64,000 bases of DNA from Aeromonas rivipollensis (GTDB lineage: Bacteria > Pseudomonadota > Gammaproteobacteria > Enterobacterales > Aeromonadaceae): positions 4,021,001-4,085,000 of the forward strand of contig NZ_CP149130.1 of assembly GCF_037811135.1 (NCBI RefSeq), in the 5' to 3' direction. Below, in pieces: positions 47,727-55,901 of this stretch. The translations under genes and the position numbers were made by a program. The notes beneath the pieces were generated by a model, which worked only from the letters and a program-made list of their open reading frames with translations, was not told the origin of the DNA and did not search any database. Each line of letters begins with the position of its first letter. The first letter of the stretch is position 1.

Positions 47727-50471
47727 ATGAATCACCTCTCTACCCGGCTGCTACTCCTGGCAGCCCCCGGCCTGCTCGCCACCTCGGCGCTGGCCACCTA
47801 CTCCCCCGACTGGCAAGAGTACCAGCTCAAGGACCAATCGAGCCGCCAGTTGGGGGACAGCCTCACCGAAGTGACCTATGAGCTGAGCGCCCGCAATGGC
47901 GAGGCGCCCTATCAGCAACTGCGGGTCTATCGCCGTTTCGACTGGCGCGACGCCAGTCTGGCGACCCTGGCCGAGCAGCAGTGCGGCGAGCCGCAGCTCA
48001 AGGTCGAGCAGGGCTGGCAGATCCGCTACCTCAGTTGTGAAGAGGTGGTGCCGGCCGGCAAGGCCATCCCGGCCAGCAGTTATGACTATGGCTACGGCCT
48101 GAAACAGGGCCGCTGGGAGCCGCTGGCAGGTACCCCGACCGCGCCGCGCCAGGATGTCCTGCCGCTCCCCGAGCGCATCGTCCTGGGCCACAGCGAGCAG
48201 GAGCTGGATCGCTGCGAGCTCAACGCAGAGGGGCGCTGCGCCGAGCAGGTTTGGCAATATCAGCCCCAAGACTGGCAACAGCTTAGCGTGCTGGAGGAGA
48301 CCCCCAACGAGCGGGACGGCCGCCTCGAGCAGATCTTCTTCCGCCTGCAACCCGTGCCAGGCAGTCAGGCCGCCAGCCAGGTCCGCGAGCTGCACGTCTG
48401 GCGCCAGTACAGCTGGCAGCTGGACGAGAGCAAGGCCCAGCAGGAGTGCGATGAGCCCCAGACCCGCCAGGAAGGGGACAAGACCATCAGCTACCGGGTG
48501 TGCCGCCAGACCCTGCCCGCCGGCAGCGAGGTGCAGGTGGTGCTGAAAGACAGCGGCTATCAATACCCGGTCGGTGGCAGCGAATGGCAGACACTGCCGG
48601 AAACAACCGAGTGGCAGGAGAGCCGGGTGCTCAATCGTCCCATAGTGCTGGCCAGCAAGGAGGAGCAGCTCGACTGCCGCCGCGCCGATGGCCGCCCCTG
48701 CTCCGAGCCGGAACAGCCAGGCACGGATCTGCTGGATGCCGACGCCGCCAGGATAGTGCAGGATGCCAGCGGTCAGCCCGCTCCCGTCTGGCAGGAAAAC
48801 TATGGCCACGATGACACCAAGCTGCTGGCGGTGTCACGGGGCATCCAGAGCCTGCTGGCGGCCAATCAGCCCGCCCATCCGGCCATGAAGCTACTGCTGG
48901 AATACGTGCGCGCCCACAACTATCACAACTACGGCAAGCACAAGGAAGATGGCCCGGCCGCCGCCGAGGCGCTGGCCGAGGCCCTGACCGCGCTCGGTGC
49001 CCATCCGCTGCTCTATCCGGAGCAGGCCAGCGATGAGGTGGGAGCCGTCATGGGGGCCTGGAGTATCGCCCTGCATGGCCAGTTCAAGAGCCCGGCGGTG
49101 CAGAGCCGGTTCGGTACCCTGCTCGGCCAGTTCAACCAGATGCTGGCCTACAGCACCCGGCATGCCAGCGAGATCAATGGTCAGCATGCCTGGGCAACCG
49201 GTCTGTTCGATCTGCTCAACTTCCTCGACTTCGCCAGCGACCATAGCGATGCCTTCGCCGCCGACTTCCGCCAGCAGGATGGCGAGCTGCGCAAACAGCT
49301 GCACGCCCTCGGCATGAGCGAGCTGTCGCTCTGGCAAGGACGGGATGGCAAGGATCTGTTCCTGCTCAACAACGTGCTGGATGCCTATACCCGCCTCTAC
49401 CGGGTCGCCCGTTATACCCGCCCGGGCGAGAGCGAAGGCTATCGCACCTTGCTGGATGGCTCAGTCATCGAGCTCATCCGTCATCACGGCCTGATCCCCG
49501 GCGGTCAACAGAGTCAGGATCTGCTGGAAGAGATGTCACTGACCCTCTCCACCTACTATCTGACCTACACGGATCGCACCGGCGAGGCCTGCATCAGCGG
49601 TGACTTCGCCGGACTCTGCACCCCGATACGGCTGGAGGATGTGCTGCCGTTCGAGCACACCTGCTCGCCGACCCTGCGCCTGCGGGCCCAGGAGCTGAGC
49701 CAGGATCAGGCCGACGGCATCTGCCGCGAGCTGGGCGCCGAGGAAGAGCTGTTCCATCAGCAGCTGGAAACAGGCTGGCAGCCGGTAGCGGATGACGACA
49801 ACGAGGCGCTGGAGCTGGTGATCTTCGACTCCTCCGCCGACTGGAAACGCTACGGCAGCGCCCTGTTTGGTGGCGTCTCCACCGACAACGGCGGCATCTA
49901 CATCGAGGGGGATCCGGCTCGCCCCGGCAACCAGGCCCGCTTCTTCGCCTATGAGGCTGAGTGGAAGCGCCCCGCCTTCCAGGTGTGGAACCTGCGCCAC
50001 GAGTATGTGCACTACCTGGATGGCCGCTTCAACCAGTACGGCAGCTTCGGTCACTACCCGCTCAACCGCACCACCTGGTGGTCGGAAGGGCTGGCGGAGT
50101 TCATCGCCCACGGTCAGTGTTTCGCCCGTGGCATGGACAACGTGGCGGGTCGTCCGGCGGCCGAGCGACCGAGCCTGGCCGACATACTGCACCTGGATTA
50201 CGACAAGGGTGGCGAGATGGTCTACTCCTGGTCCTACACCGTGCATCGCTTCCTGAACGAGACAGGGCGCGGTGCCAGCTGGCTGGCCATGGCCCAGGCC
50301 CTGCGCAACCCGGATCAGCAGCAGGCGATGAGCGCCTTCGAGGCCGAGCTGGATCAGCTGATCGCCAATGACAGCGAGGCCTACCAGAGCTGGCTGAGCC
50401 GCGATCTGCTGCCCTGGTGGGACGCCAACAAGGAGTCTGACGAGTGCAAGGCGAACGACTCAGCCCACTGA
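47727..50471 (+). CDS. Secreted collagenase, peptidase family M9 (Vibrio/Aeromonas type)
   Basis: 914 residues with a Sec signal peptide (MNHLSTRLLLLAAPGLLATSALA). Either of two adjacent ATGs (47724, 47727) fits AAAGGG; I use the second for spacing. Two homologous modules of about 150 residues each (about 27-165 and 185-330) open the mature protein. The M9 activator/peptidase region follows (about 370-900), with the zinc site HEYVH at 758-762 and the third ligand Glu at about 791 in GLAEFIAHG. It should degrade collagen or gelatin outside the cell. It is flanked by terminators, so it is an independent unit. Confidence 0.9.
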   Translation: MNHLSTRLLLLAAPGLLATSALATYSPDWQEYQLKDQSSRQLGDSLTEVTYELSARNGEAPYQQLRVYRRFDWRDASLATLAEQQCGEPQLKVEQGWQIRYLSCEEVVPAGKAIPASSYDYGYGLKQGRWEPLAGTPTAPRQDVLPLPERIVLGHSEQELDRCELNAEGRCAEQVWQYQPQDWQQLSVLEETPNERDGRLEQIFFRLQPVPGSQAASQVRELHVWRQYSWQLDESKAQQECDEPQTRQEGDKTISYRVCRQTLPAGSEVQVVLKDSGYQYPVGGSEWQTLPETTEWQESRVLNRPIVLASKEEQLDCRRADGRPCSEPEQPGTDLLDADAARIVQDASGQPAPVWQENYGHDDTKLLAVSRGIQSLLAANQPAHPAMKLLLEYVRAHNYHNYGKHKEDGPAAAEALAEALTALGAHPLLYPEQASDEVGAVMGAWSIALHGQFKSPAVQSRFGTLLGQFNQMLAYSTRHASEINGQHAWATGLFDLLNFLDFASDHSDAFAADFRQQDGELRKQLHALGMSELSLWQGRDGKDLFLLNNVLDAYTRLYRVARYTRPGESEGYRTLLDGSVIELIRHHGLIPGGQQSQDLLEEMSLTLSTYYLTYTDRTGEACISGDFAGLCTPIRLEDVLPFEHTCSPTLRLRAQELSQDQADGICRELGAEEELFHQQLETGWQPVADDDNEALELVIFDSSADWKRYGSALFGGVSTDNGGIYIEGDPARPGNQARFFAYEAEWKRPAFQVWNLRHEYVHYLDGRFNQYGSFGHYPLNRTTWWSEGLAEFIAHGQCFARGMDNVAGRPAAERPSLADILHLDYDKGGEMVYSWSYTVHRFLNETGRGASWLAMAQALRNPDQQQAMSAFEAELDQLIANDSEAYQSWLSRDLLPWWDANKESDECKANDSAH

Positions 50472-50487
50472 GGGTGAGGCGTGAATG

Positions 50488-50516
50488 AGAAAGGGCGGCC
50501 ATGGCCGCCCTTTTTA
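50488..50516 (+). terminator. Collagenase gene terminator
   Basis: AAAGGGCGGCC-ATG-GCCGCCCTTTTT type stem and T-tract, 19 bp after the stop. Confidence 0.9.
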
Positions 50517-50670
50517 TGACGCCTTTTGATGGACTCAAGATCGCGCCGCGCTCTGCGACAGCCTGTGCCCGAGTGACGCCATGGCGGCGCATCAAACCTG
50601 ACGCGCCAGGGCAACTTGTAATAGAATGGCCCCCTGTCATCTCTTACTTCAGACCCGAACCGCACCGCGC

Positions 50671-51594
50671 ATGAAGAAGTTTGCCAAGATCCTGCTCGCC
50701 TGCCTCTGCCTGTTGCTGGCCTCAGTCGCCGCGCTGCTGGGCTACAGCGAGTGGACCGTCTCCGACGCCCGTCACTACACCTACGACGACGTCGATGCGG
50801 TGCCCTACAACAGGGTCGCCCTGGTGCTCGGCACCTCCAAGTACCTGATCGGGGGCAGCCCGAACCACTACTTCAAGTACAGGATCAAGGCCGCCGCCGA
50901 GCTCTACAACAACGGCAAGGTGGACTACATACTGGTCTCCGGCGACAACGCCACCGTCCAGTACAACGAGCCGCGCCAGATGCGGCGAGCTCTTATCCAG
51001 GCGGGCATCCCGGCCAGCGCCATCTACAGCGACTACGCGGGCTTTCGCACCCTGGACTCCATAGTGCGGGCCAAGGAGGTGTTCGGTCAGGCCCGCTTCA
51101 CCGTGGTCTCCCAGGCCTTCCACAACGAGCGCGCCATCTTCATCGCCCGCCACTTCGGCATAGAGGCCGTCGGCTTCAACGCCCTGGATCCCAGCGCCTA
51201 TCAGGGCATCAAGACCCGGGTACGCGAGGTATTCGCCCGCCTGATGGGGCTGCTCGATCTCTACGTGCTGGACAAGGGGCCCAAGTTCCTCGGCGAGCCC
51301 ATCGTCATCGGCGGCCCCATCCCCTGCCAGGCCCTGAGCACCATAGGGGCCAGCCAGCCCTGCCTGCCCATCCCGGCCAAGACCACTGCGGCGAAAGCGA
51401 CCCCGAGCAAGCCGCTCGACAAGGCCGTCGGTGTGGCCAGCGCTGCGGTGGCAACCAGCATAGCGACCGTGACAAGTTCGGCAGCGGCAACAGCAATCAG
51501 TTCGGCGACGGCGACCACCGAGGCCAGTGCGGTGGCAGCAACAGATGCAGACAAGGCGACCAGTGCCGCAACGGCAACCCACGCCGCCCCTTGA
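50671..51594 (+). CDS. sanA: SanA/YdcF-type DUF218 envelope protein with a long Ala/Thr tail
   Basis: 307 residues from ATG 50671. An N-terminal membrane anchor (AKILLACLCLLLASVAALLG) is followed by the DUF218 domain (ALVLGTSKYLIGGSPNHYFKYR, ILVSGDN, GIPASAIYSDYAGFRTLDSIVRAKEVF, VVSQAFHNERAIFIARHFGI). E. coli SanA (239 aa) affects envelope permeability and vancomycin tolerance at high temperature. Here about 73 extra residues (from 51373) are Ala, Thr and Ser-rich with few charges; the frame is clean, so it is translated, probably as a disordered periplasmic tail. Confidence 0.85.
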   Translation: MKKFAKILLACLCLLLASVAALLGYSEWTVSDARHYTYDDVDAVPYNRVALVLGTSKYLIGGSPNHYFKYRIKAAAELYNNGKVDYILVSGDNATVQYNEPRQMRRALIQAGIPASAIYSDYAGFRTLDSIVRAKEVFGQARFTVVSQAFHNERAIFIARHFGIEAVGFNALDPSAYQGIKTRVREVFARLMGLLDLYVLDKGPKFLGEPIVIGGPIPCQALSTIGASQPCLPIPAKTTAAKATPSKPLDKAVGVASAAVATSIATVTSSAAATAISSATATTEASAVAATDADKATSAATATHAAP

Positions 51595-51603
51595 GCAGAG
51601 CAT

Positions 51604-51640
51604 AAAAAGAGACCCGCCTGATGGCGGGTCTCTTTTTTTA
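51604..51640 (+). terminator. sanA terminator
   Basis: AAAGAGACCCGCC-TGAT-GGCGGGTCTCTTT stem with T-run. It also faces the convergent sodA and may serve both. Confidence 0.92.
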
Positions 51641-51662
51641 TGAGGGAAGAAAATGAGGGGGC

Positions 51663-52277
51663 TCAGGCCAGCGCCTGCCGATAGCGACGCGCCACCTCGG
51701 CCCAGTCGACCACCTGGTAAAACGCGGCTATGTAGTCGGGACGCTTGTTCTGGTACTTGAGGTAGTAGGCGTGCTCCCACACGTCCAGCCCCAGGACGGG
51801 CACCAGCCCCTCCATCAGGGGGCTGTCCTGGTTGGCGCTGCTCACCACCTGCAGGTGGCCTGCCTTGTCCACCACCAGCCAGGCCCAGCCGCTACCGAAG
51901 CGGCTCAGGGCCGCCTGGGTGAAGGCCTGCCTGAAGGCATCCAGGCCCCCCAAATCCCGGGCAATCGCCTCGGCCAGCTCACCGCCCGGCTCGCCGCCCC
52001 CTTGCGGGCTCATCACCTGCCAGAACAGGCTGTGGTTGGCATGACCGCCGCCATGATTGCGCACCGCCCCCTGCACGCTCGCCGGCAGGCTGTCGAAACG
52101 GGCGAGCAGTTCGTCCACCGGCAGGGCCGCCAGCTCGGGGAGCTCGGCCAGGGCGGCATTGAGGTTGGTGATGTAGGTCTGGTGGTGGCGGCTGTGGTGG
52201 ATCTCCATGGTCAGGGCATCGATATGGGGCTCCAGCGCGTCATAGGCATAGGCGAGGGCGGGCAAGGTATGGCTCAT
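51663..52277 (-). CDS. sodA: Manganese-type superoxide dismutase
   Basis: 204 residues from ATG 52277. Metal ligands: His in [11 protein letters not shown], His in [11 protein letters not shown], Asp and His in [20 protein letters not shown]. The [11 protein letters not shown] and SPQGGG pattern and length (E. coli SodA 206) favour the Mn form. It removes superoxide in the cytosol. It follows a small gene by 23 bp, with a Fur-like box upstream of that gene, so iron control of the pair is likely. Confidence 0.93.
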   Translation of the reverse strand: MSHTLPALAYAYDALEPHIDALTMEIHHSRHHQTYITNLNAALAELPELAALPVDELLARFDSLPASVQGAVRNHGGGHANHSLFWQVMSPQGGGEPGGELAEAIARDLGGLDAFRQAFTQAALSRFGSGWAWLVVDKAGHLQVVSSANQDSPLMEGLVPVLGLDVWEHAYYLKYQNKRPDYIAAFYQVVDWAEVARRYRQALA

Positions 52278-52300
52278 GGTCGTTCTCTCTCTTGTTGGGC

Positions 52301-52726
52301 TCAATGCAATCGATGGGCGGACTCTGTCTGGCACAGACACTGGCCGAGACAGCGCTGAATGGCATCCTGAGTGCCGTGTTTGCGCACGAAGGCGAGCAGT
52401 TCGGTGCGGGTGCTGCGAGTGTGGCGCAGAGCCGCCGCCCGCAGGGGATCCGGGCTTGCGGGGGACTGACTGGTGGCGAGCAGGCAGTCGTGGACGTGGC
52501 ACAACATGTCGGCGGCCCTGTCCGGCAGCGTCATGGCCACCAGCAGATCCGCCAGGTTGTGGTGGGCCACCACCAGGGCTGCCACGGCTTCGTCCGCATC
52601 CGGCCAGCAGGCGAACTGCTGACGGGCCAGCCACAAGGCCTGCTGGTAACAGTCGAGCGCCCTGGCGTGCTCACCCGCGTCGAAATGGCGATTGCCACAG
52701 AGGGTCTGCGCCTTCCAGTGCGCCAT
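52301..52726 (-). CDS. Small TPR-like protein, first gene of the sodA operon (DUF2753-like)
   Basis: 141 residues from ATG 52726 (GGGGAC site); the frame extends upstream but across the Fur-like box, so I reject longer starts. Helical pairs ([33 protein letters not shown] and [15 protein letters not shown]) look like tetratricopeptide helices. Size and start recall the vibrio DUF2753 family, from memory. Several Cys and His occur in the second half. Co-transcribed with sodA; function unknown. Confidence 0.7.
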   Translation of the reverse strand: MAHWKAQTLCGNRHFDAGEHARALDCYQQALWLARQQFACWPDADEAVAALVVAHHNLADLLVAMTLPDRAADMLCHVHDCLLATSQSPASPDPLRAAALRHTRSTRTELLAFVRKHGTQDAIQRCLGQCLCQTESAHRLH

Positions 52727-52796
52727 GCTGCTGTCCCCGTCGGTGGCACCGACCCATCCCTTCACCCAACTTAGCGTCATGGCTTTAACACTCAAA

Positions 52797-52811
52797 TGAT
52801 AATAATTATTA
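52797..52811. promoter_or_regulatory. Fur box upstream of the sodA operon
   Basis: TGATAAT-A-ATTATTA fits the Fur 7-1-7 motif (TGATAAT-N-ATTATCA) with one mismatch. A 14-bp perfect palindrome lies at 52799-52812. It lies 71 bp before the start of the first gene of the operon and about 195 bp before the lipase gene on the other strand. Confidence 0.7.
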
Positions 52812-53006
52812 TTTAACTTATTTGATGGACGGACACAAGGAATAGTTGGCGCAGCCCCTTTTTGCCCATATGGGTAGGGTTTTTCTGCAATCCCCGGTTT
52901 AGTGATCCCATCCACAGATACATTTGAGTTCAGCTACCATGCTACCGGTACTGGCATGAGGCCGGTGGCTGCCGGAGCGCAGCCGATTTTCACAAGGACG
53001 GTGAAG

Positions 53007-53918
53007 ATGAAAAGATGGCTATTGGTGCTCTTGTGCGCCCTGCCCATGCTGGGCCAGGGGGCCGGTTATACCCAGACCCGCTACCCCATAGTGCTGGTGC
53101 ACGGGTTGTTCGGTTTCGACAGGCTGCTCGGGGTCGACTATTTCTACGGCATTCCCCAGGCCCTGACCCGGGACGGCGCCCGCGTCTACGTGGCGCAGGT
53201 CTCCGCCACCCAGAGTTCGGAGCTGCGTGGCGAGCAGCTGCTCAGGCAGGTGCAGCAGGTGCTGGCCATCACCGGGGCCGACAAGGTGAACCTCATAGGT
53301 CACTCCCACGGCGGCCCAACCATCCGCTATGTGGCCTCTGTCGCCCCCGAGCTGGTCGCCTCAGCCACCAGCGTGGGGGGTGTAAACCAGGGCTCGGAGA
53401 TCGCCGATCTGGTGCGCGCCAGGGTGGCGCCGGGCTCGGTGGCCGAGCAGCTGGCGGTAGCCGCCGCCTCGGCGCTCTCCGGGGTCATCTCGCTGCTCTC
53501 CGGCGGCAGTGACCTGCCCCAGGATCCCCTCGCCTCCCTCGATGCCTTGACCAGTGCCGGGGCACAACGTTTCAACCTGCGCTATCCGGAAGGACTCCCC
53601 GGCCAGCACTGCGGCGAGGGGCCGCTGCTGGCCGACAATGGCGTCTACTACTTCTCCTGGAGCGGGCGCGGCACCATGACCAACATCCTGGATCCGGTGG
53701 ATCCGGCGCTGGCCCTGACCGGCAGCTTCTTTCACGAGCCCAATGACGGCCTGGTCGGGGTCTGCAGCAGCCACCTCGGCAAGGTGATCGGCACCCATTA
53801 CCGGATGAACCATCTGGACGAGGTGAATCAGTCGTTCGGCATCCACCACCTGTTCGACACCGACCCTGTGACCCTGTATCGCCAGCACGCCAACCGCTTG
53901 CAGAGGCTGGGGCTATGA
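53007..53918 (+). CDS. Secreted triacylglycerol lipase, family I (Pseudomonas-type)
   Basis: 303 residues from ATG 53007 (AAGGA site), with signal peptide MKRWLLVLLCALPMLGQGAG. YPIVLVHGLFGFD gives the oxyanion hole, GHSHGG the catalytic Ser at about 100, EPNDGLVG the Asp, and YRMNHLDEVNQ the His and the Ca2+-binding Asp. Two Cys (QHCGEG and GVCSS) can form the conserved disulfide. It overlaps its chaperone gene by 4 bp (ATGA), as is usual for lipases that need a Lif foldase before type II secretion. Confidence 0.92.
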   Translation: MKRWLLVLLCALPMLGQGAGYTQTRYPIVLVHGLFGFDRLLGVDYFYGIPQALTRDGARVYVAQVSATQSSELRGEQLLRQVQQVLAITGADKVNLIGHSHGGPTIRYVASVAPELVASATSVGGVNQGSEIADLVRARVAPGSVAEQLAVAAASALSGVISLLSGGSDLPQDPLASLDALTSAGAQRFNLRYPEGLPGQHCGEGPLLADNGVYYFSWSGRGTMTNILDPVDPALALTGSFFHEPNDGLVGVCSSHLGKVIGTHYRMNHLDEVNQSFGIHHLFDTDPVTLYRQHANRLQRLGL

Positions 53919-54664
53919 GACGGCTCCTGCTGGTCGCCCTCTCCCTGGGCGAGGCCCTGCTGGGCACACTCCTGCTCTGGCCCGAGCCTGCCCCTGATCT
54001 GGCGGCGGCCCCCGAGCGGGGAGCCCTGCGCCACCAACTGGCCCAGCGGCTGGAGCAGGGCGAGACGGACGAAGAGGACGCCATGCTGGCCCGCTACCGG
54101 CAGTTTCTGCGGGCGGAAGGGAGCCTGACGGTGCCGACGGATCCGGGCCTGGCCAGCCTGCAACTGCTGTTCGATGAGCGTGAGCGGCTGCGCCGGCAAC
54201 ACTTCAGCCCCGCCGAGCAGGCGTCGCTGTTTGCCGAAGAGAGGCTAATGGAGCAGTGGACCCTGAGGCGCAAGGCGCTGGCAGAGGCCGATGCCGTCGA
54301 CAGTGAGGTGCTGAGGGAGGAGCTGGCGCTCTGGCTGGCGGAGCAGCCCCAGTGGTTCAGGGAGGCGGAAGCCAACGGCCGTCTGCTCGGCGATCTGCAG
54401 CGCCTGGAGCGGGTCTCCCCCGCCGAGCGCGACGCCGTGCTGCTGGAGCAGCTGGGACCAGAGGCGGTGGATCGGTTGCACCAGCTGGCGCAGAGCCAGC
54501 AAGGGTTCGAGCAGCAGCTGACGGGCTACCTGGCGGAACTCGAGCCCCTGCTCCCCCTGGAGCGGGCCGAACAGCAGCAGGCGATCCTGGCGCGCTGGTT
54601 CGAGCCCGGGCAGTGGCGGCGGGTGGAGGCGCTGACCCGGCTGAGGCTCGGGGAGCAGCCATAA
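53915..54664 (+). CDS. Lipase-specific foldase (Lif/LipB-type), short form
   Basis: 249 residues with one N-terminal membrane anchor. The charged helical body (LFDERERLRRQHFSPAEQASLFAEERLMEQWTLRRKAL near 85-120) matches lipase chaperones. The family signature near residue 50, usually RxxFDYxLSALGE, is reduced here to ARYRQFLRAEG, and the protein is shorter than most Lif proteins (280-340). Its place directly behind the lipase makes the assignment firm. It folds the lipase in the periplasm. Confidence 0.85.
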   Translation: MRRLLLVALSLGEALLGTLLLWPEPAPDLAAAPERGALRHQLAQRLEQGETDEEDAMLARYRQFLRAEGSLTVPTDPGLASLQLLFDERERLRRQHFSPAEQASLFAEERLMEQWTLRRKALAEADAVDSEVLREELALWLAEQPQWFREAEANGRLLGDLQRLERVSPAERDAVLLEQLGPEAVDRLHQLAQSQQGFEQQLTGYLAELEPLLPLERAEQQQAILARWFEPGQWRRVEALTRLRLGEQP

Positions 54665-54669
54665 ATAGC

Positions 54670-54695
54670 GAGGGGGCCCCGACGGCCCCCTTGCT
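54670..54695. terminator. Terminator after the lipase operon
   Basis: GGGGGCC-CCGAC-GGCCCCC stem followed by TTGCTT; the T-tract is weak on the plus strand. It separates the foldase gene from the convergent unknown gene. Confidence 0.6.
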
Positions 54696-54712
54696 TCATG
54701 CTGTCACCGCCC

Positions 54713-55426
54713 TCATTGCGGCTTGTTGGCTCCTGGCAATGGCTGCCAGGTGAGGCGGGTCACCTGGGTGCCCTGTACCTCGCAGGTGAGGCAGAGATCC
54801 TGCCACCCCTTCTCCTGGCGAAGGGAGACCTCCCCCTTCATGCCCTCTGGGCTGATCTTGAGCCTGGGCTGCTCGAAGGTCACCTTGTCGCCCTTGGCGA
54901 GCGCCATCAGCTTGCCGTTGCAGAGCCACTGGGTCAGCTCGGCCCCCTTCAGCTTGACGCCGCCTTCACCGGCCTTCTGTTCCGCCTGACTCGGCACGAA
55001 CAGCGCGCTCAGCTCGGCCGCCCGCCGGGTGAGCCAGGCCTCCCGCTGCTGCATGCTCATCTTGCTGACGAACTCCGCCGGCTGCCCCTTCTCGTCCAGC
55101 CACTGGGTGAGCGTCCCCTTGTCATCGAAGGCGAACTGGGCGGCGGGCTCCTTCACCCCGAACAGCTTGCCCCCCTTGAAGTAGTAGCGGCTCTCCCCCT
55201 CCTGCTTGCCCTGCTCGTTCAGGATGGGCACGGCTATGATGACGGGAACCCCGTCGATCCAGGCCTTGATGTCCACACCGTCATGGCTGAACAGCCGGGT
55301 GTCGAGACCATAGTCGGCACCCTTCTCCATCAGGGTGAACTGCTCGGCCAGGGTAGTGGCCAGAGAAGGCAGGGAGCAGAGTCCCAGTCCCAAGCCGAGG
55401 CTCAGGGCGATCGCTGTCTTGCGCAT
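54713..55426 (-). CDS. Exported protein of unknown function (237 aa)
   Basis: 237 residues with a clear Sec signal (MRKTAIALSLGLGLGLCSLPSLA, cleavage before TTLAEQ). The mature protein is soluble, mixed alpha/beta, with beta-rich segments (WIDGVPVIIAVPIL, SRYYFKGGKLFGVKE) and three Cys late in the chain (WLCNGK and DLCLTCEV). No family recognised. It runs parallel to the thioesterase gene, 30 bp downstream of it, and may be co-transcribed with it. Confidence 0.7.
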   Translation of the reverse strand: MRKTAIALSLGLGLGLCSLPSLATTLAEQFTLMEKGADYGLDTRLFSHDGVDIKAWIDGVPVIIAVPILNEQGKQEGESRYYFKGGKLFGVKEPAAQFAFDDKGTLTQWLDEKGQPAEFVSKMSMQQREAWLTRRAAELSALFVPSQAEQKAGEGGVKLKGAELTQWLCNGKLMALAKGDKVTFEQPRLKISPEGMKGEVSLRQEKGWQDLCLTCEVQGTQVTRLTWQPLPGANKPQ

Positions 55427-55455
55427 AAGTGTCCTGTGATGGCCAAAAGGCCAGG

Positions 55456-55851
55456 TTAACTCTCTACCAGCCAGGCCCTCAGCCCCTCCCGGTGCGCGTC
55501 ACTCAGGGGACGGGACTGACGGGTCTGGTAGTCAAAATGGATCAGGGTCGTCTCGGCGGTCACCGCCAGCTCGCCCCCCTGCCAGGCCTCCTGCCAGAGG
55601 GTGAAGGAGCTGGTGCCGATGCGCCGTACCCCCGTCTTGATCAATACCTGCTGGCCATAGAACAGCTCCCGTTTGAACTGCACCGCATAGCCCGCGATGA
55701 TCAGATGCCAGTTGTGCACATCCAGCTCGGGAGAGAAGAGGCGGAACAGGGGATCACGGGCCGATTCAAACCAGACCGCCGGCACCGTATTGTTGATATG
55801 GCCGAGGGCGTCCGTCTCTTGAAAACGGGGTTGGATCTGCATTTCCAGCAT
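55456..55851 (-). CDS. Hotdog-fold acyl-CoA thioesterase (4HBT / YbgC-FadM type)
   Basis: 131 residues behind AAGGAG. The hotdog signature RFQETDALGHINN near residue 10 carries the catalytic Asp; FESARDPLFRLF and HFDYQTRQSRPLSD complete the fold. Such enzymes cleave acyl-CoA or hydroxybenzoyl-CoA thioesters; the substrate is not readable. Given the menaquinone genes 10 kb away one might think of DHNA-CoA thioesterase, but nothing in the sequence supports that specifically. Confidence 0.85.
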   Translation of the reverse strand: MLEMQIQPRFQETDALGHINNTVPAVWFESARDPLFRLFSPELDVHNWHLIIAGYAVQFKRELFYGQQVLIKTGVRRIGTSSFTLWQEAWQGGELAVTAETTLIHFDYQTRQSRPLSDAHREGLRAWLVES

Positions 55852-55901
55852 GGATATCGACTCCTTGTCGTGGGACCGCGCACAGGCTAGCGCGCCAACC
55901 C

